Shown one piece after another: positions 52,645 through 61,806 of a stretch of DNA of 64,000 nt. A program made the position numbers and the translations under genes. The notes beneath the pieces were generated by a model. The model did no database searches. It saw nothing but the letters and a program-made list of their open reading frames with translations, and was not told the origin of the DNA. This DNA is from Pseudomonas sp. dw_358 (GTDB taxonomy: Bacteria > Pseudomonadota > Gammaproteobacteria > Pseudomonadales > Pseudomonadaceae), in NCBI RefSeq assembly GCF_018449655.1, contig NZ_JAAVUX010000010.1, positions 124,001 to 188,000 of the forward strand, given 5' to 3'. The number at the start of each line of letters is the position of its first letter. Within the stretch, counting starts at the first letter, position 1.

Positions 52645-53250
52645 ATGGCGATGGGACTCAAGGAACAAGCGCTGGAATTCAAAAGAAACCGCATCCTGGA
52701 GGTGGCCGCCGAGCTGTTTTTCCACAAGGGGTTCACCAGTACCACGCTGGATGAGGTGGCCGCTGCGCTGTCGGTGACCAAGCCCTTCATCTACCAGTTC
52801 TACACCACCAAGGCCGACCTGCTGGCCGCCGTGTGCCTGCGCACCACGGCACTGGCCGCCGACCGTGCCCGCGCCGCACGGGAAGATCGCGGCACGCCCG
52901 CCGAACGCCTGGAGCGCTTCGTACGCAGCCTCGCCCGCGAGGTGATCGCCGGGCGCATGTACCTGGCAGTGTACTTCCGCGAAGAAAAGCACTTGCCGGC
53001 CGAGGCGCAACAAACCCTGCAGGCTGACCACCGGCGCTTCAACGATGCGTTGCTGTCGCTGCTGGAAGAAGGCAGGGCCAGCGGAGATTTCGCCCTTGGC
53101 GACCCGGTCGTGGCCATGCAGGCCATTACCGGCATGGCCACCTGGGCGTTTTTCTGGTTCCGCCCCGAGGGACGCTTGTCTGCCGATCAGGTGGCGGATC
53201 AACTGGCAACGTTCGCAATGCGCGGTGCGGGCCTGAACACCCCACACTGA
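52645..53250 (+). CDS. TetR-family regulator between two carboxylase operons
   Basis: A 201-residue TetR protein from ATG 52645 (GAGGATGCTTTACCA). The helix-turn-helix is HKGFTSTTLDEVAAALSVTK PFIYQFYTTKADLL (two pieces), and the remainder is an all-helical ligand domain. Its position between the divergent operons, with similar palindromes before the flanking genes, before itself and before the downstream operon, indicates that it regulates all three, probably released by an acyl-CoA. Confidence 0.87.
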   Translation: MAMGLKEQALEFKRNRILEVAAELFFHKGFTSTTLDEVAAALSVTKPFIYQFYTTKADLLAAVCLRTTALAADRARAAREDRGTPAERLERFVRSLAREVIAGRMYLAVYFREEKHLPAEAQQTLQADHRRFNDALLSLLEEGRASGDFALGDPVVAMQAITGMATWAFFWFRPEGRLSADQVADQLATFAMRGAGLNTPH

Positions 53251-53301
53251 AACCCGCATACACGGTTGATTTTCTCCCGCATTGGCTTGACTCGGCACGC
53301 G

Positions 53302-53317
53302 TTTACTGACCAGTATA
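53302..53317. promoter_or_regulatory. Putative TetR operator, copy 3
   Basis: TTTACTGACCAGTATA contains TACTG-AC-CAGTA, a perfect 5-bp palindrome with a 2-base spacer, the best of the three. It lies about 75 bp before the free biotin-carrier gene. Confidence 0.65.
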
Positions 53318-53392
53318 AGAATATTCCCGACAGATCACTTCAGTTCCCAATAACAATTTTAACTACCTGACAGTTTCATCGAGGAGCAAAAC

Positions 53393-53602
53393 ATGGAAAT
53401 CAAATCCGAAATGGCCGGGACGGTGCTACTGGTCAATGTCGGCCCAGGCGACGCCATCACGGCGGGCGATGAACTCCTCGTCATGGAGTCGATGAAAATG
53501 GAAATGCCGGTGCTGGCAACCGCCAGCGGCAGCATTGCTTCGGTCTACGTGGCTGACGGCGACGTGGTGGAAGCCGGCCAAGTCATCCTAAGTATCGACT
53601 GA
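53393..53602 (+). CDS. Stand-alone biotinyl/lipoyl carrier domain protein
   Basis: A 69-residue protein from ATG 53393 (GAGGAGCAAAAC). It is a single biotinyl domain: MEIKSEMAGTVLLVNVGPGD ... VMESMKMEMPVLATASG, with MKM and biotin-accepting Lys35, and a C-terminal GDVVEAGQVILSID. In two-piece carboxylases a separate carrier of this size serves a carboxyltransferase. It is first in a four-gene operon that has no biotin carboxylase. Confidence 0.9.
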   Translation: MEIKSEMAGTVLLVNVGPGDAITAGDELLVMESMKMEMPVLATASGSIASVYVADGDVVEAGQVILSID

Positions 53603-53649
53603 CGCCCGACAGCGCCGCTGATGCACCAGCCTTCGACGGAGATCACCCA

Positions 53650-55236
53650 ATGAACAAGCCTGTATCGCTTACCCCTTCCGCGCCACCTGCCGCATCGACC
53701 ATGGCAGACCTGATTGCCGAGCACTCGACCTGGACGCAGAAGGCGCTTTCCATGGGCGGCGAAGAACGGATCGCCAAGCAACATGCCCTGGGCAAACTGA
53801 CCGTGCGCGAGCGCATCGACTACCTGCTCGACCCAGGCAGTTTCCAGGAGTACGGCCGCTTTACCTCGCACTACACTTCTGACATCCCGACGGTCGATAC
53901 GCTCACCCCGGCCGACGGCGTGGTCATGGGCTTTGGCTTGATCAACGGTCGTCACGTCTGCGTGGTCGGAGAAGATTTCACCGTCAAGGGTGGCTCCCAT
54001 GGCGTGATCAACGCACGCAAGAAACTGCACGCCATCCAGATGGCCCGGCGCGAGCGGGTGCCGTTGATCTGGCTGCTGGATGGTGCCGGTGCCCGTGGCC
54101 AGGAGCTGATGAACGATGGGCTGCCGGACGTCACGCACTTTCTGGAACAAGCGCGCCTGTCCGGCGTGGCACCGCAGATCGGCCTGGTGCTGGGCCCGTG
54201 CGCCGGCGACAGCGCGTTGGTCGCGGCGGGGAGCGAATTTGTCGTGATGCGCAAGGGCAACGCCATGCTGGCAGCGGGCGGCCCGCCGGTGGTCAAGGCC
54301 GCCACCGGTATCGACGTGAGCAAGGAGGACCTGGGCGGCAGTTCGATTCACACCCGCATTTCCGGGGTCGCAGACAACGAAGTGGAAACCGATGAAGCCG
54401 CGCTGGCCCTCGCCCGGGACTTTTTATCCTACCTGCCGCAGAACGCGTGGTGCTGGCCTGAACGAGGCCCGGCAAAACCACCCCATGCCGTTGACCTCGA
54501 CACGATTGTGCCGGCCCAGAAACGGCGCGCCTATGACATGAAAACCCTGATCCGCGGCGTGGTTGACGCCGACAGCTTCCTGGAGATCAAACCCGAATAC
54601 GCGAAAATGATCCTCACCGGGTTTGCCCGCATGGACGGCCACCCCGTCGGCGTCATCGCCAACCAGCCGATGGTCCATGCCGGCGCCATCACCGCTGCCG
54701 CGGCAAAAAAAGCCCAGCATTTCGTTGAACTGTGCTCGGCCTATCACGTGCCGTTGGTGTTCCTGGAAGATGTGCCGGGGGTAATGACCGGCCCGCAGGC
54801 CGAAAAGGAAGGCACGCTGCGCGCGGGCCTGGCGCTGGTCAATGCGCTGGCTTGGGCCGATGTGCCGAAGGTCACTATTGTCATCCGCAAGGCCTTCGGT
54901 TTCGCGGCCTGCGCCATGGCCGGCTGGGGCGGCGAACAAAGCTACGTCGGCGCCTGGTTGACGGCAGATTTCGCCTCGCTGCCGGTCTCGGGCGGGGTGG
55001 CGGCTGCCTTCAAACGCGAGATCGAAGCCGCACCCGACCCGGTGCAGGCGCAGCGCGAGATCGAAGCGCGCTTCAGTGGCGGCACCGGCCCTTACAACGC
55101 CGCCGCCCGATTTACCGTGCACGACATCATTGCGCCCAGCGAGACCCGTGGGCGGATACTCCATGCCCTGTCGCTGGCTCGCTGCAGAAGAACGGCGGCG
55201 CCGGTACCGGTGGCCAAATATGGAGTAGCGCCCTGA
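53650..55236 (+). CDS. Acyl-CoA carboxyltransferase (PccB-like)
   Basis: A 528-residue carboxyltransferase, ATG after GGAGATCACCCA. It has the PccB-type landmarks KQHALGKLTVRERIDYLLDP, VVGEDFTVKGGSHGVINARK, DGAGARGQELMND, then AKMILTGFARMDGHPVGVIA, FLEDVPGVMTGPQAEKEGTL and a final AGWGGEQSYVGAWLTADFAS. It probably uses the adjacent free carrier as carboxybiotin donor. The substrate acyl-CoA would come from the ligase encoded next. Confidence 0.88.
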   Translation: MNKPVSLTPSAPPAASTMADLIAEHSTWTQKALSMGGEERIAKQHALGKLTVRERIDYLLDPGSFQEYGRFTSHYTSDIPTVDTLTPADGVVMGFGLINGRHVCVVGEDFTVKGGSHGVINARKKLHAIQMARRERVPLIWLLDGAGARGQELMNDGLPDVTHFLEQARLSGVAPQIGLVLGPCAGDSALVAAGSEFVVMRKGNAMLAAGGPPVVKAATGIDVSKEDLGGSSIHTRISGVADNEVETDEAALALARDFLSYLPQNAWCWPERGPAKPPHAVDLDTIVPAQKRRAYDMKTLIRGVVDADSFLEIKPEYAKMILTGFARMDGHPVGVIANQPMVHAGAITAAAAKKAQHFVELCSAYHVPLVFLEDVPGVMTGPQAEKEGTLRAGLALVNALAWADVPKVTIVIRKAFGFAACAMAGWGGEQSYVGAWLTADFASLPVSGGVAAAFKREIEAAPDPVQAQREIEARFSGGTGPYNAAARFTVHDIIAPSETRGRILHALSLARCRRTAAPVPVAKYGVAP

Positions 55237-55293
55237 CGCTTGAAGACTGACCCTTTACGACGAATCGACCCGTACTGATCAGGGAGGAAAACA

Positions 55294-56916
55294 ATGACAA
55301 CAATAATCCGCAAAGACCCGAGAATCCCCGCCCGCGAAGAATGTGTGGTGCGCTACCTCCTGGACCGCTGGGCAACCGAGCGACCCGACGAACCTTTTGC
55401 CGTTTTCTGGCGCGGCGCGACCCTGACCTACCGGCAGATGCGCGATGCCGCGATCAGAGCCGCCGCTGGCCTGGCCGCACTGGGGGTCAAGCAAGGCGAC
55501 ACGGTGGTGGTGTGGCTGCCCAACGGCCAGCGCTGCCTGGAAACCTGGTTCGGCATCAACTGGCTGGGCGCGACCTATGTCCCCATCAACCTGGCGTACC
55601 GGGGGCACATCCTCGAACATGTGATCGAGAACGCTGCCGCCCGCCTGATCATCGCCCATGCCGACCTGCTCGAGCGCCTGGAGCGCATCGACCTGTCCTC
55701 CCTCGAATCGGTGGTCGTGGTCGGCGCAGGCTCGCCCGGCTCCGTGGCGGGCTTGCAGGTGTTCGCCGAAACGGCGCTCGACGGTGACCCTGGGCAGGTG
55801 CCCGAGCTGGCGCGCCCGATCGAACCGTGGGACCTGCAATCGATCATCTACACCTCCGGGACCACGGGCCCTTCCAAGGGTGTGATGTCCAGCTATGCGC
55901 ACCTGTGGGCCATGTCCGGTACCGATGGCTTCAGGATGGTCACCGCCCAGGACCGCTATTGCTGCAACTTGCCGCTGTTCCATGTGGGCGGGACGATTCC
56001 GGTGCTCGGCATGCTCTCGCGTGGCGGCTCGGTCGCCATCATCGGCACATTCAGCACCAGCGAATTCTGGAACCAGATCCGCGAGACCCAGTCGACCTGC
56101 GTTCTGTTGCTCGGCGCGATGGCGACCTTCATGGTCAAGCTGCTACCGTCTGCGGCCGATCGCGAACACACGTTGCGCACCGCGATCATCGTGCCACTGG
56201 CCGAAGACGCCGTGGCGTTCTCCCAGCGCTTCGGGGTCACGGTATGGACGCTGTACAACATGTCGGAAATTTCCACGCCTCTGGTGTCGGCGCCCAATCC
56301 GCCCAAGTCCGGCATTTGCGGCAAGCCACGGGACGGCGCTCGGGTCCGGCTGGTGGACGAAAACGACTGCGAGGTCGGACCTGGCGAGGTCGGTGAACTG
56401 CTGGTGCATGCCGATGCGCCTTGGTCGCTCAACAGTGGCTATTTTCGCGACGCACAGGCCACCGCTTCGGCCTGGCGCAACGGCTGGTTTCATACCGGCG
56501 ATGCGTTTCGAGTGAACGAGGACGGCGACTGGGTGTTCTTCGACCGCATGAAGGACTCCATCCGCCGTCGCGGCGAGAACGTGTCGTCGTTTGAAGTTGA
56601 AGTCGAAATTGCCGCCCACCCGGCGGTCAACGAGGTGGCAGTGGTCGGGGTGCCCAGCGACATGTCGGAGGAGGAAATTCTCTGCGTGATTGCCTGTGTC
56701 GAGGGCATGAGCGTCGACCCGATCGACCTGATCGACTTCCTCAAGCCCCGCATGGCGCATTTCATGGTGCCACGTTACATCCGCATCGTGCCGGCCCTGC
56801 CGCGCACGCCCACGGCAAAGATCCGCAAGCACGCCCTGCGCGACGATGGCATCACGGCCGACACCTGGGACCGAGAAGCCGCCGGTATCTATATCCGCCG
56901 TGAAATCGTCGGCTAG
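55294..56916 (+). CDS. AMP-forming acyl-CoA ligase
   Basis: A 540-residue ANL-superfamily ligase from ATG 55294 (AGGGAGGAAAAC). Adenylation motifs: IIYTSGTTGPSKGVMSSYAH (P-loop), VWTLYNMSEIST, NGWFHTGDAFRVNEDGDWVF and DSIRRRGENVSSFEVEVEIA; the C-terminal Lys is in TPTAKIRKHALR. The sequence resembles crotonobetaine/carnitine-CoA ligase types. It should activate the pathway's free acid, made by the aldehyde dehydrogenase, to a CoA ester. Confidence 0.9.
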   Translation: MTTIIRKDPRIPAREECVVRYLLDRWATERPDEPFAVFWRGATLTYRQMRDAAIRAAAGLAALGVKQGDTVVVWLPNGQRCLETWFGINWLGATYVPINLAYRGHILEHVIENAAARLIIAHADLLERLERIDLSSLESVVVVGAGSPGSVAGLQVFAETALDGDPGQVPELARPIEPWDLQSIIYTSGTTGPSKGVMSSYAHLWAMSGTDGFRMVTAQDRYCCNLPLFHVGGTIPVLGMLSRGGSVAIIGTFSTSEFWNQIRETQSTCVLLLGAMATFMVKLLPSAADREHTLRTAIIVPLAEDAVAFSQRFGVTVWTLYNMSEISTPLVSAPNPPKSGICGKPRDGARVRLVDENDCEVGPGEVGELLVHADAPWSLNSGYFRDAQATASAWRNGWFHTGDAFRVNEDGDWVFFDRMKDSIRRRGENVSSFEVEVEIAAHPAVNEVAVVGVPSDMSEEEILCVIACVEGMSVDPIDLIDFLKPRMAHFMVPRYIRIVPALPRTPTAKIRKHALRDDGITADTWDREAAGIYIRREIVG

Positions 56917-56937
56917 GCAACGACTGGAGGTCATCCC

Positions 56938-58377
56938 ATGCACAACTACCCCAACGTCCAACTGTTCATCAACGGCCTCTGGTGCGATGCCATCGGCGGG
57001 GAAACCCTGCCCATCACCGACCCGGCCACGGAACATACCATTGGCCACGCCGCCCTCGCCCGCCAGCCCGACCTGGACCTGGCCTTGCAGGCCGCCGACG
57101 CCGGTTTCAAGGTGTGGCGCGAAACCGGTGCGCTCGAACGTTCCAGGCTGATGCGCAAGGCCGCCGACCTGCTGCGCGCCCGCAGCGAAGCCATCGCCTA
57201 CATGATGACCCGCGAGCAAGGCAAGCCACTGGCCCAATCACGCATGGAAATCGCCGGCGCCGCCGATACCATCGACTGGTTCGCCGAAGAAGCCCGGCGC
57301 ACCTATGGCCAGGTCATCCCGGCCCGGCTCAGCGGCGTGCAGCAGATCGTCGTGAAGATGCCAGTCGGGCCAGTCGCCGCCTTCACCCCCTGGAACTTCC
57401 CGATCAACCAACTGGTTCGCAAGCTCTCGGCGGCCGTCTGTACCGGTTGCTCGATCATCGTCAAGGCGGCCGAGGAGACGCCGGCGTCGGCGGCCGAGCT
57501 GATCCGCGCGTTCGCCGACGCCGGCATTCCAGCCGGCGTGGTCAACCTGGTGTACGGCGTGCCGGCCGAGATTTCCAGCTATCTGGTGGCCCATCCGATC
57601 ATCCGCAAAATCTCCTTTACCGGCTCGACGCCAGTGGGCAAGGACCTCGCCGCGCTGGCCGGCAAGCACATGAAGCGGGCCACGATGGAACTGGGCGGCC
57701 ACGCGCCGGTGTTGATTTTCGACGACGCCGATATCGACAAGGCCATCGCGGTGACCGCCCTGGCCAAATATCGCAATGCCGGCCAGGTGTGCGTGGCCCC
57801 CACGCGCTTTCTGGTGCAGGAAGCCGTGGCCGAGCGATTCATCAAAGGCTTCATCGAAGCCGCCCGGGACATCAAGGTCGGCAATGGCCTGGAACAGGAC
57901 ACTGCCATGGGCCCGCTCGCCAACGGACGGCGCGTCAGCGCGTTGCTGGCGTTGGTGGCGGATGCCGTCAGCCAGGGCGCGCGGCTTGAAACCGGCGGCC
58001 ACCGTATCGGCCACGAAGGCTATTTTTTCGAGCCGACAGTGCTGAGCCAGGTGCCGATCTCGGCCAGGATCATGAATGAAGAACCCTTCGGCCCCGTGGC
58101 TATCATCAACCGCTTCACCGATTTCGCCGAGGCCATCGGCGAAGCCAACCGCCTGCCCTACGGCCTCGCTGCCTACGCCTTCACTGGGTCGGCGCAGACC
58201 GCCTATGCGTTGGGCCGGGAGATGGAGACCGGCATGCTGAGCATCAACCACAACGGCATGGCGCTGGCAGAGGTGCCCTTTGGCGGGATCAAGGATTCGG
58301 GGTATGGCACCGAAGGCGGATCGGAGGCGGTGGAGTCTTATCTGGAAAGTCGGTTCATCACGCAAATGAATGGGTGA
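56938..58377 (+). CDS. NAD(P)-dependent aldehyde dehydrogenase (succinate-semialdehyde DH-like)
   Basis: A 479-residue ALDH from ATG 56938 (GGAGGTCATCCC). Catalytic residues Asn154 (TPWNFP), Glu251 (ELGGHAP) and Cys285 (GQVCVAPTRF) are all present, with the SFTGSTPVG cofactor loop. It is the last gene of the carrier/CT/ligase operon and should oxidise an aldehyde to the acid for CoA ligation. The GABD-like features suggest a short semialdehyde or branched aldehyde. Confidence 0.9.
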   Translation: MHNYPNVQLFINGLWCDAIGGETLPITDPATEHTIGHAALARQPDLDLALQAADAGFKVWRETGALERSRLMRKAADLLRARSEAIAYMMTREQGKPLAQSRMEIAGAADTIDWFAEEARRTYGQVIPARLSGVQQIVVKMPVGPVAAFTPWNFPINQLVRKLSAAVCTGCSIIVKAAEETPASAAELIRAFADAGIPAGVVNLVYGVPAEISSYLVAHPIIRKISFTGSTPVGKDLAALAGKHMKRATMELGGHAPVLIFDDADIDKAIAVTALAKYRNAGQVCVAPTRFLVQEAVAERFIKGFIEAARDIKVGNGLEQDTAMGPLANGRRVSALLALVADAVSQGARLETGGHRIGHEGYFFEPTVLSQVPISARIMNEEPFGPVAIINRFTDFAEAIGEANRLPYGLAAYAFTGSAQTAYALGREMETGMLSINHNGMALAEVPFGGIKDSGYGTEGGSEAVESYLESRFITQMNG

Positions 58378-58395
58378 GGTTAGCCACCGGCACGA

Positions 58396-59778
58396 TCATT
58401 CCAATAGCTGCTGGCGCGGCGACTTGCTGAACCCTGACAGCGTGGCAATCACCAACCCCAGCAGGCTCATCCCCCACCACCACGGCTGACTCGCCTGTGC
58501 CAGGCCGAGGCCCTGGCGCAGGCCAGCGTGCATGACGCTGCCGATACCCGCCACACCCCAGCAGGCACCCAGCTGCCGGCTGGTCGACAGGATGGCAGCC
58601 GTCACCCCGGTACGTGACGGCTCCAGGCGGCTGACGGCTATCGTGGTGATGGCGGGGTTCACCAGTCCCATGCCTGCGCCAAAAAGACCGTAGGCGCCCC
58701 CTATCAGGCCGAGGCTGGTCTGCGCACCGATCTGCGCCAGCAGCGCACTGCTGATCATCAGCGCCGCCCCTGCCATCAGCAAAGACGGCCGCGGGCCGTA
58801 GCGGCCGACCAGGCGACCCGACCATGGGCCGCACAGGCTCGCCATCACCGCCAGCGGCAGTGAGCACAGTGCGGCCTGCAGGATGCTGTAGCCGCGCTGG
58901 TGTTGCAGGTACAGCGCATTGAAGAACAGCAGCGCGGCGAACCCGGCAAACATGATCAAGGCGATGCCGATTGCCCCGCTGAACGGCAGATTGGCAAAGA
59001 GGTGCATCTCCAGCAGCGGCTCATCCTGCCGACGCTCCCACGCGATCAACAGCGCCACGCAAACCGCCGAGAGTCCCAAGGCGCCGAGGATCCAGGGTGC
59101 CCCCCACCCCAGGCGCTGGCCTTCGATTACCCCATAGGTCAGGCTGCCCAGGACCACCATCAGCAAGCCCTGCCCCAGCGGGTCGAACGCACGCGCCGTG
59201 GACGGCGTCGACTCAGGGATGCAGCGCGCCGTCAGGACAAGCGCTGCCACCCCGATGGGCAGGTTGATGAGGAAGATGGCCCGCCAGCCAAACGCTTCGC
59301 TCAGCACGGCGCCAGCGATCGGCCCCAGCCCCAAGGCCACTCCGAAGGTAGCACCCCAGATCCCGATGGCGCGAGCGCGGGCCTGGGGCTCGGGATGGGT
59401 GCGTACGATGATGGACAGCGCTACGGGATTGAGCATCGCCGCCCCGCTCCCTTGCAGGAACCGAGAACCGATGAGCCAATGCACATCGGGCGCCGCGCTG
59501 CACAGCAGCGAAGCACTGGTAAACACTGCAAGACCGACCTGGAACGTGCGTTTCTGACCGAAGCGATCGGACACCGACCCCATCACCAAGAGCAGGCAGG
59601 CAACCGTCAGGGTGTAGCCGTCGATCACCCACTGCACCTCCTGGAAGCTGCCGCCCACGCCCGATTCAATCGCCGGGATCGCGACATTCACCACCGTGGC
59701 GTCCATCCCGACCACCAACAGGCTCAAGCAGCAGATGCCCAGCACCAGGCCCGGCCGAACCGCGTCAGGCGAGTGCAT
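58396..59778 (-). CDS. MFS multidrug transporter, DHA2 (EmrB/QacA) family
   Basis: A 460-residue MFS protein with about 14 hydrophobic segments (first LVLGICCLSLLVVGMDATVV). It has the MFS motif A SVSDRFGQKRTF and the DHA2 motif region LQGSGAAMLNPVALSIIV. From ATG 59778 (AGGAG). Its start overlaps the 3' end of the isochorismatase-like gene by 14 bp. Likely exports a toxic product or drug. Controlled with the hydrolase by the divergent TetR. Confidence 0.87.
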   Translation of the reverse strand: MHSPDAVRPGLVLGICCLSLLVVGMDATVVNVAIPAIESGVGGSFQEVQWVIDGYTLTVACLLLVMGSVSDRFGQKRTFQVGLAVFTSASLLCSAAPDVHWLIGSRFLQGSGAAMLNPVALSIIVRTHPEPQARARAIGIWGATFGVALGLGPIAGAVLSEAFGWRAIFLINLPIGVAALVLTARCIPESTPSTARAFDPLGQGLLMVVLGSLTYGVIEGQRLGWGAPWILGALGLSAVCVALLIAWERRQDEPLLEMHLFANLPFSGAIGIALIMFAGFAALLFFNALYLQHQRGYSILQAALCSLPLAVMASLCGPWSGRLVGRYGPRPSLLMAGAALMISSALLAQIGAQTSLGLIGGAYGLFGAGMGLVNPAITTIAVSRLEPSRTGVTAAILSTSRQLGACWGVAGIGSVMHAGLRQGLGLAQASQPWWWGMSLLGLVIATLSGFSKSPRQQLLE

Positions 59779-60337
59779 CGACAAGCTCCTGGGTACTCCT
59801 GACCCGGGCGATCAACGGGAAGATCGTGGTCATCGCAAATTCATGGGCCGCGGCGCTGAGGGAAGAACAGGCATCCGCCGCGATGACCACTTGCAAGCCC
59901 AGGGAAGTGGCCTGCCGGGCCGTGGACTCGACACCGAAGTTTGTCGCGATCCCCCCAAGAATGAGGGTGTCGATGCCCCGCTCCTGCAACGCGTCTTCCA
60001 GCCCCGTCATGCTGCCGAACGCCCCCCAATGGCGCTTGGTGATCAATAGATCGCCGTCCTGAAAACCTGCCTCAGGCACCAGTCGCGAGGCGCTGGCAGG
60101 AATCGGTTGGTCACTGGGCCCATGGAGAGCGTGATCGACGCTCAGCGGCAACATGTTGCTCAGGTCGACGCGCACATAGACCACGCAGGCCCCTGCTCGG
60201 CGGCAGGCCTGCGCCAACGTACGGGACGCCTTGAGTACGTCTTGAGCCGCAAGCGGTTGCACGGGCAGGCCGACGATCCCTGCCTGCAAATCGATGAGCA
60301 CAAGGGCCGTCTTGCTGGGGTCGAGTTGGATTGTCAT
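59765..60337 (-). CDS. Isochorismatase-family hydrolase lacking the catalytic Cys
   Basis: A 190-residue protein. Asp16 (VLIDLQAG) and Lys101 (ITKRHWGAF) are present, but the loop that carries the nucleophilic Cys reads GGIATNFGVESTAR, with Gly135 at the Cys position. This variant occurs in the PhzD/YcaC-like branch, which hydrolyses vinyl ethers or has unknown function without Cys. Divergent from the TetR gene, with two palindromic operators between, and overlapping the MFS gene. Confidence 0.85.
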   Translation of the reverse strand: MTIQLDPSKTALVLIDLQAGIVGLPVQPLAAQDVLKASRTLAQACRRAGACVVYVRVDLSNMLPLSVDHALHGPSDQPIPASASRLVPEAGFQDGDLLITKRHWGAFGSMTGLEDALQERGIDTLILGGIATNFGVESTARQATSLGLQVVIAADACSSLSAAAHEFAMTTIFPLIARVRSTQELVDALA

Positions 60338-60349
60338 GGTGTTTTCCTG

Positions 60350-60417
60350 AAGTCGAGTGGGTAGTCGACTTTTAGCCTAAGCCTGCCCAGGGTCAAAGTC
60401 GAGGGGGTAGTCGACTT
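60350..60417. promoter_or_regulatory. Two TetR operators
   Basis: AAGTCGA-N8-TCGACTT occurs twice (60350-60371 and 60396-60417) with identical 8-base spacing. The second lies just before the tetR start and the first just before the hydrolase/MFS operon start, the typical layout of divergent TetR repression. Confidence 0.85.
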
Positions 60418-60445
60418 TTTTCATGACCCTGCTAGAATGGCCTGC

Positions 60446-61057
60446 ATGACGACCTCTACCTCCCCCGATCGACGCCAGCCACTGCAAGCCAGGGCGGCCG
60501 CACGCCGTGCGCGTTTTCTCGAAGTGGCCACGCAGTTGATTGGCACAAAGGGCTACGAGGCGGTGAGCATGAAGGCCATTGCGCAAGTGGCCGGCGCTTC
60601 GGTCGGCACGCTCTATGACTATTTTCCCGACAAGCCGGCGGTAGCGCTCGCCTTGCTTGCCGACTACGCCGACGAGCTGGATGCCTATTGGGCCAGGGTC
60701 TTCGCCGAGCCGCCAGCCCCCTGCGCCGAGGCCTTCGCGGACCAACTCATGGATGCGGTACTTGGCTTCGTGCAGGCGCGACCGGCGTACCTGCCGCTCA
60801 TCAGCAGCCCCGTCGCCTATTCGCGCTCCACGGCCCAACGCCAGCCACTCAGACACACCATTGCAGGCGCGCTGCAGCACGCCAACACGCGCTTGTCAGC
60901 CGAGCGCGCGCATTTGGCGGCGAACGTCATTGTCGAGTTGTTCAAGGCGCTGCTTGCTGTATTGGAACGCAGTGCTCCCGAAGAGAATCAGCGGGCGATC
61001 GACGAATTCAGACTGTTGATGAAGCTTTATCTGGATCAACTCATGCTCCAGGCCTGA
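60446..61057 (+). CDS. TetR-family repressor of the MFS/hydrolase pair
   Basis: A 203-residue TetR from ATG 60446. The helix-turn-helix is AQLIGTKGYEAVSMKAIAQV-like (read here TQLIGTKGYEAVSMKAIAQV) followed by AGASVGTLYDYFPDKPAVAL. The C-terminal domain is all-helical. With two good palindromes in the divergent promoter it should repress itself and the MFS operon. Confidence 0.87.
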   Translation: MTTSTSPDRRQPLQARAAARRARFLEVATQLIGTKGYEAVSMKAIAQVAGASVGTLYDYFPDKPAVALALLADYADELDAYWARVFAEPPAPCAEAFADQLMDAVLGFVQARPAYLPLISSPVAYSRSTAQRQPLRHTIAGALQHANTRLSAERAHLAANVIVELFKALLAVLERSAPEENQRAIDEFRLLMKLYLDQLMLQA

Positions 61058-61097
61058 CACCCGATGTGCCGCGGCATGACCGGGTTGCCCACTCGCC

Positions 61098-61799
61098 TCA
61101 AGCCTGGCTGACGGAGCCGTGACTGCTCAGACGCAACAAAAGCTCATCCATCAAGGCGAGCTCGCCTGCGCTCAAAAGCCGGCAAGCGCCCAGCCGGGCT
61201 CGCAAAGTGGCCGCGGCACTGGCCACCGAGTCGTCCAGCAGCGGCGCCGGAGCGGTCGTGATCGCTGCGATGATCGCCTCGCGTGCCTGCGCCGCCAGGT
61301 CGAAGGGCATGGAGGCCGAGGGCTGGGCAATCAAGCTGGTCATCGCTCCCGTGGCTGCCGCATGCACCAGGGCCACGGCCCGCTCTTCGCTACCGCGCAG
61401 ACGCCCGGCTTGCGCAATCGCCCGGATCCGCAACTCAAGAACCTCGAGCCCTGATGCCGCCGCCGGTGAATGAGGGTGGCGGCTCATGATCCTGAACAAC
61501 GCCGGGTGCGCCAGGCCAAATGCCACGTAATGGTCCCACCCATGGCGCAGGGCCTCGATGGGATCGGGGTTCACGGCCTTATCCTGTTTGCCGGCGACGA
61601 AGGCGGCCAGTTCGGCTTCAGCCACGGCATCGAGCAAGGCGTCCTTGTCGCCGATCAGCCGGTAGAGCGTAGGCGCTTGCACACCGGCGGCCAGCGCGAC
61701 TGCGCGCGTGGTCGCGGCCTCGCTGCCTTCATTGCGGATCAGGGCGGCGGCGGCGGCGATAATTCGGTCACGGACCTGAAGGGATGAAGTTTCGCTCAT
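61098..61799 (-). CDS. TetR-family regulator, partner of the NmrA gene
   Basis: A 233-residue TetR from ATG 61799. The helix-turn-helix lies in RNEGSEAATTRAVALAAGVQ APTLYRLIGDKDALLD (two pieces). It is 7 bp downstream of the NmrA-like gene in the same orientation, so the two are co-transcribed. It likely senses the substrate or redox state handled by the NmrA protein. Confidence 0.85.
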   Translation of the reverse strand: MSETSSLQVRDRIIAAAAALIRNEGSEAATTRAVALAAGVQAPTLYRLIGDKDALLDAVAEAELAAFVAGKQDKAVNPDPIEALRHGWDHYVAFGLAHPALFRIMSRHPHSPAAASGLEVLELRIRAIAQAGRLRGSEERAVALVHAAATGAMTSLIAQPSASMPFDLAAQAREAIIAAITTAPAPLLDDSVASAAATLRARLGACRLLSAGELALMDELLLRLSSHGSVSQA

Positions 61800-61806
61800 C
61801 GCCGGC

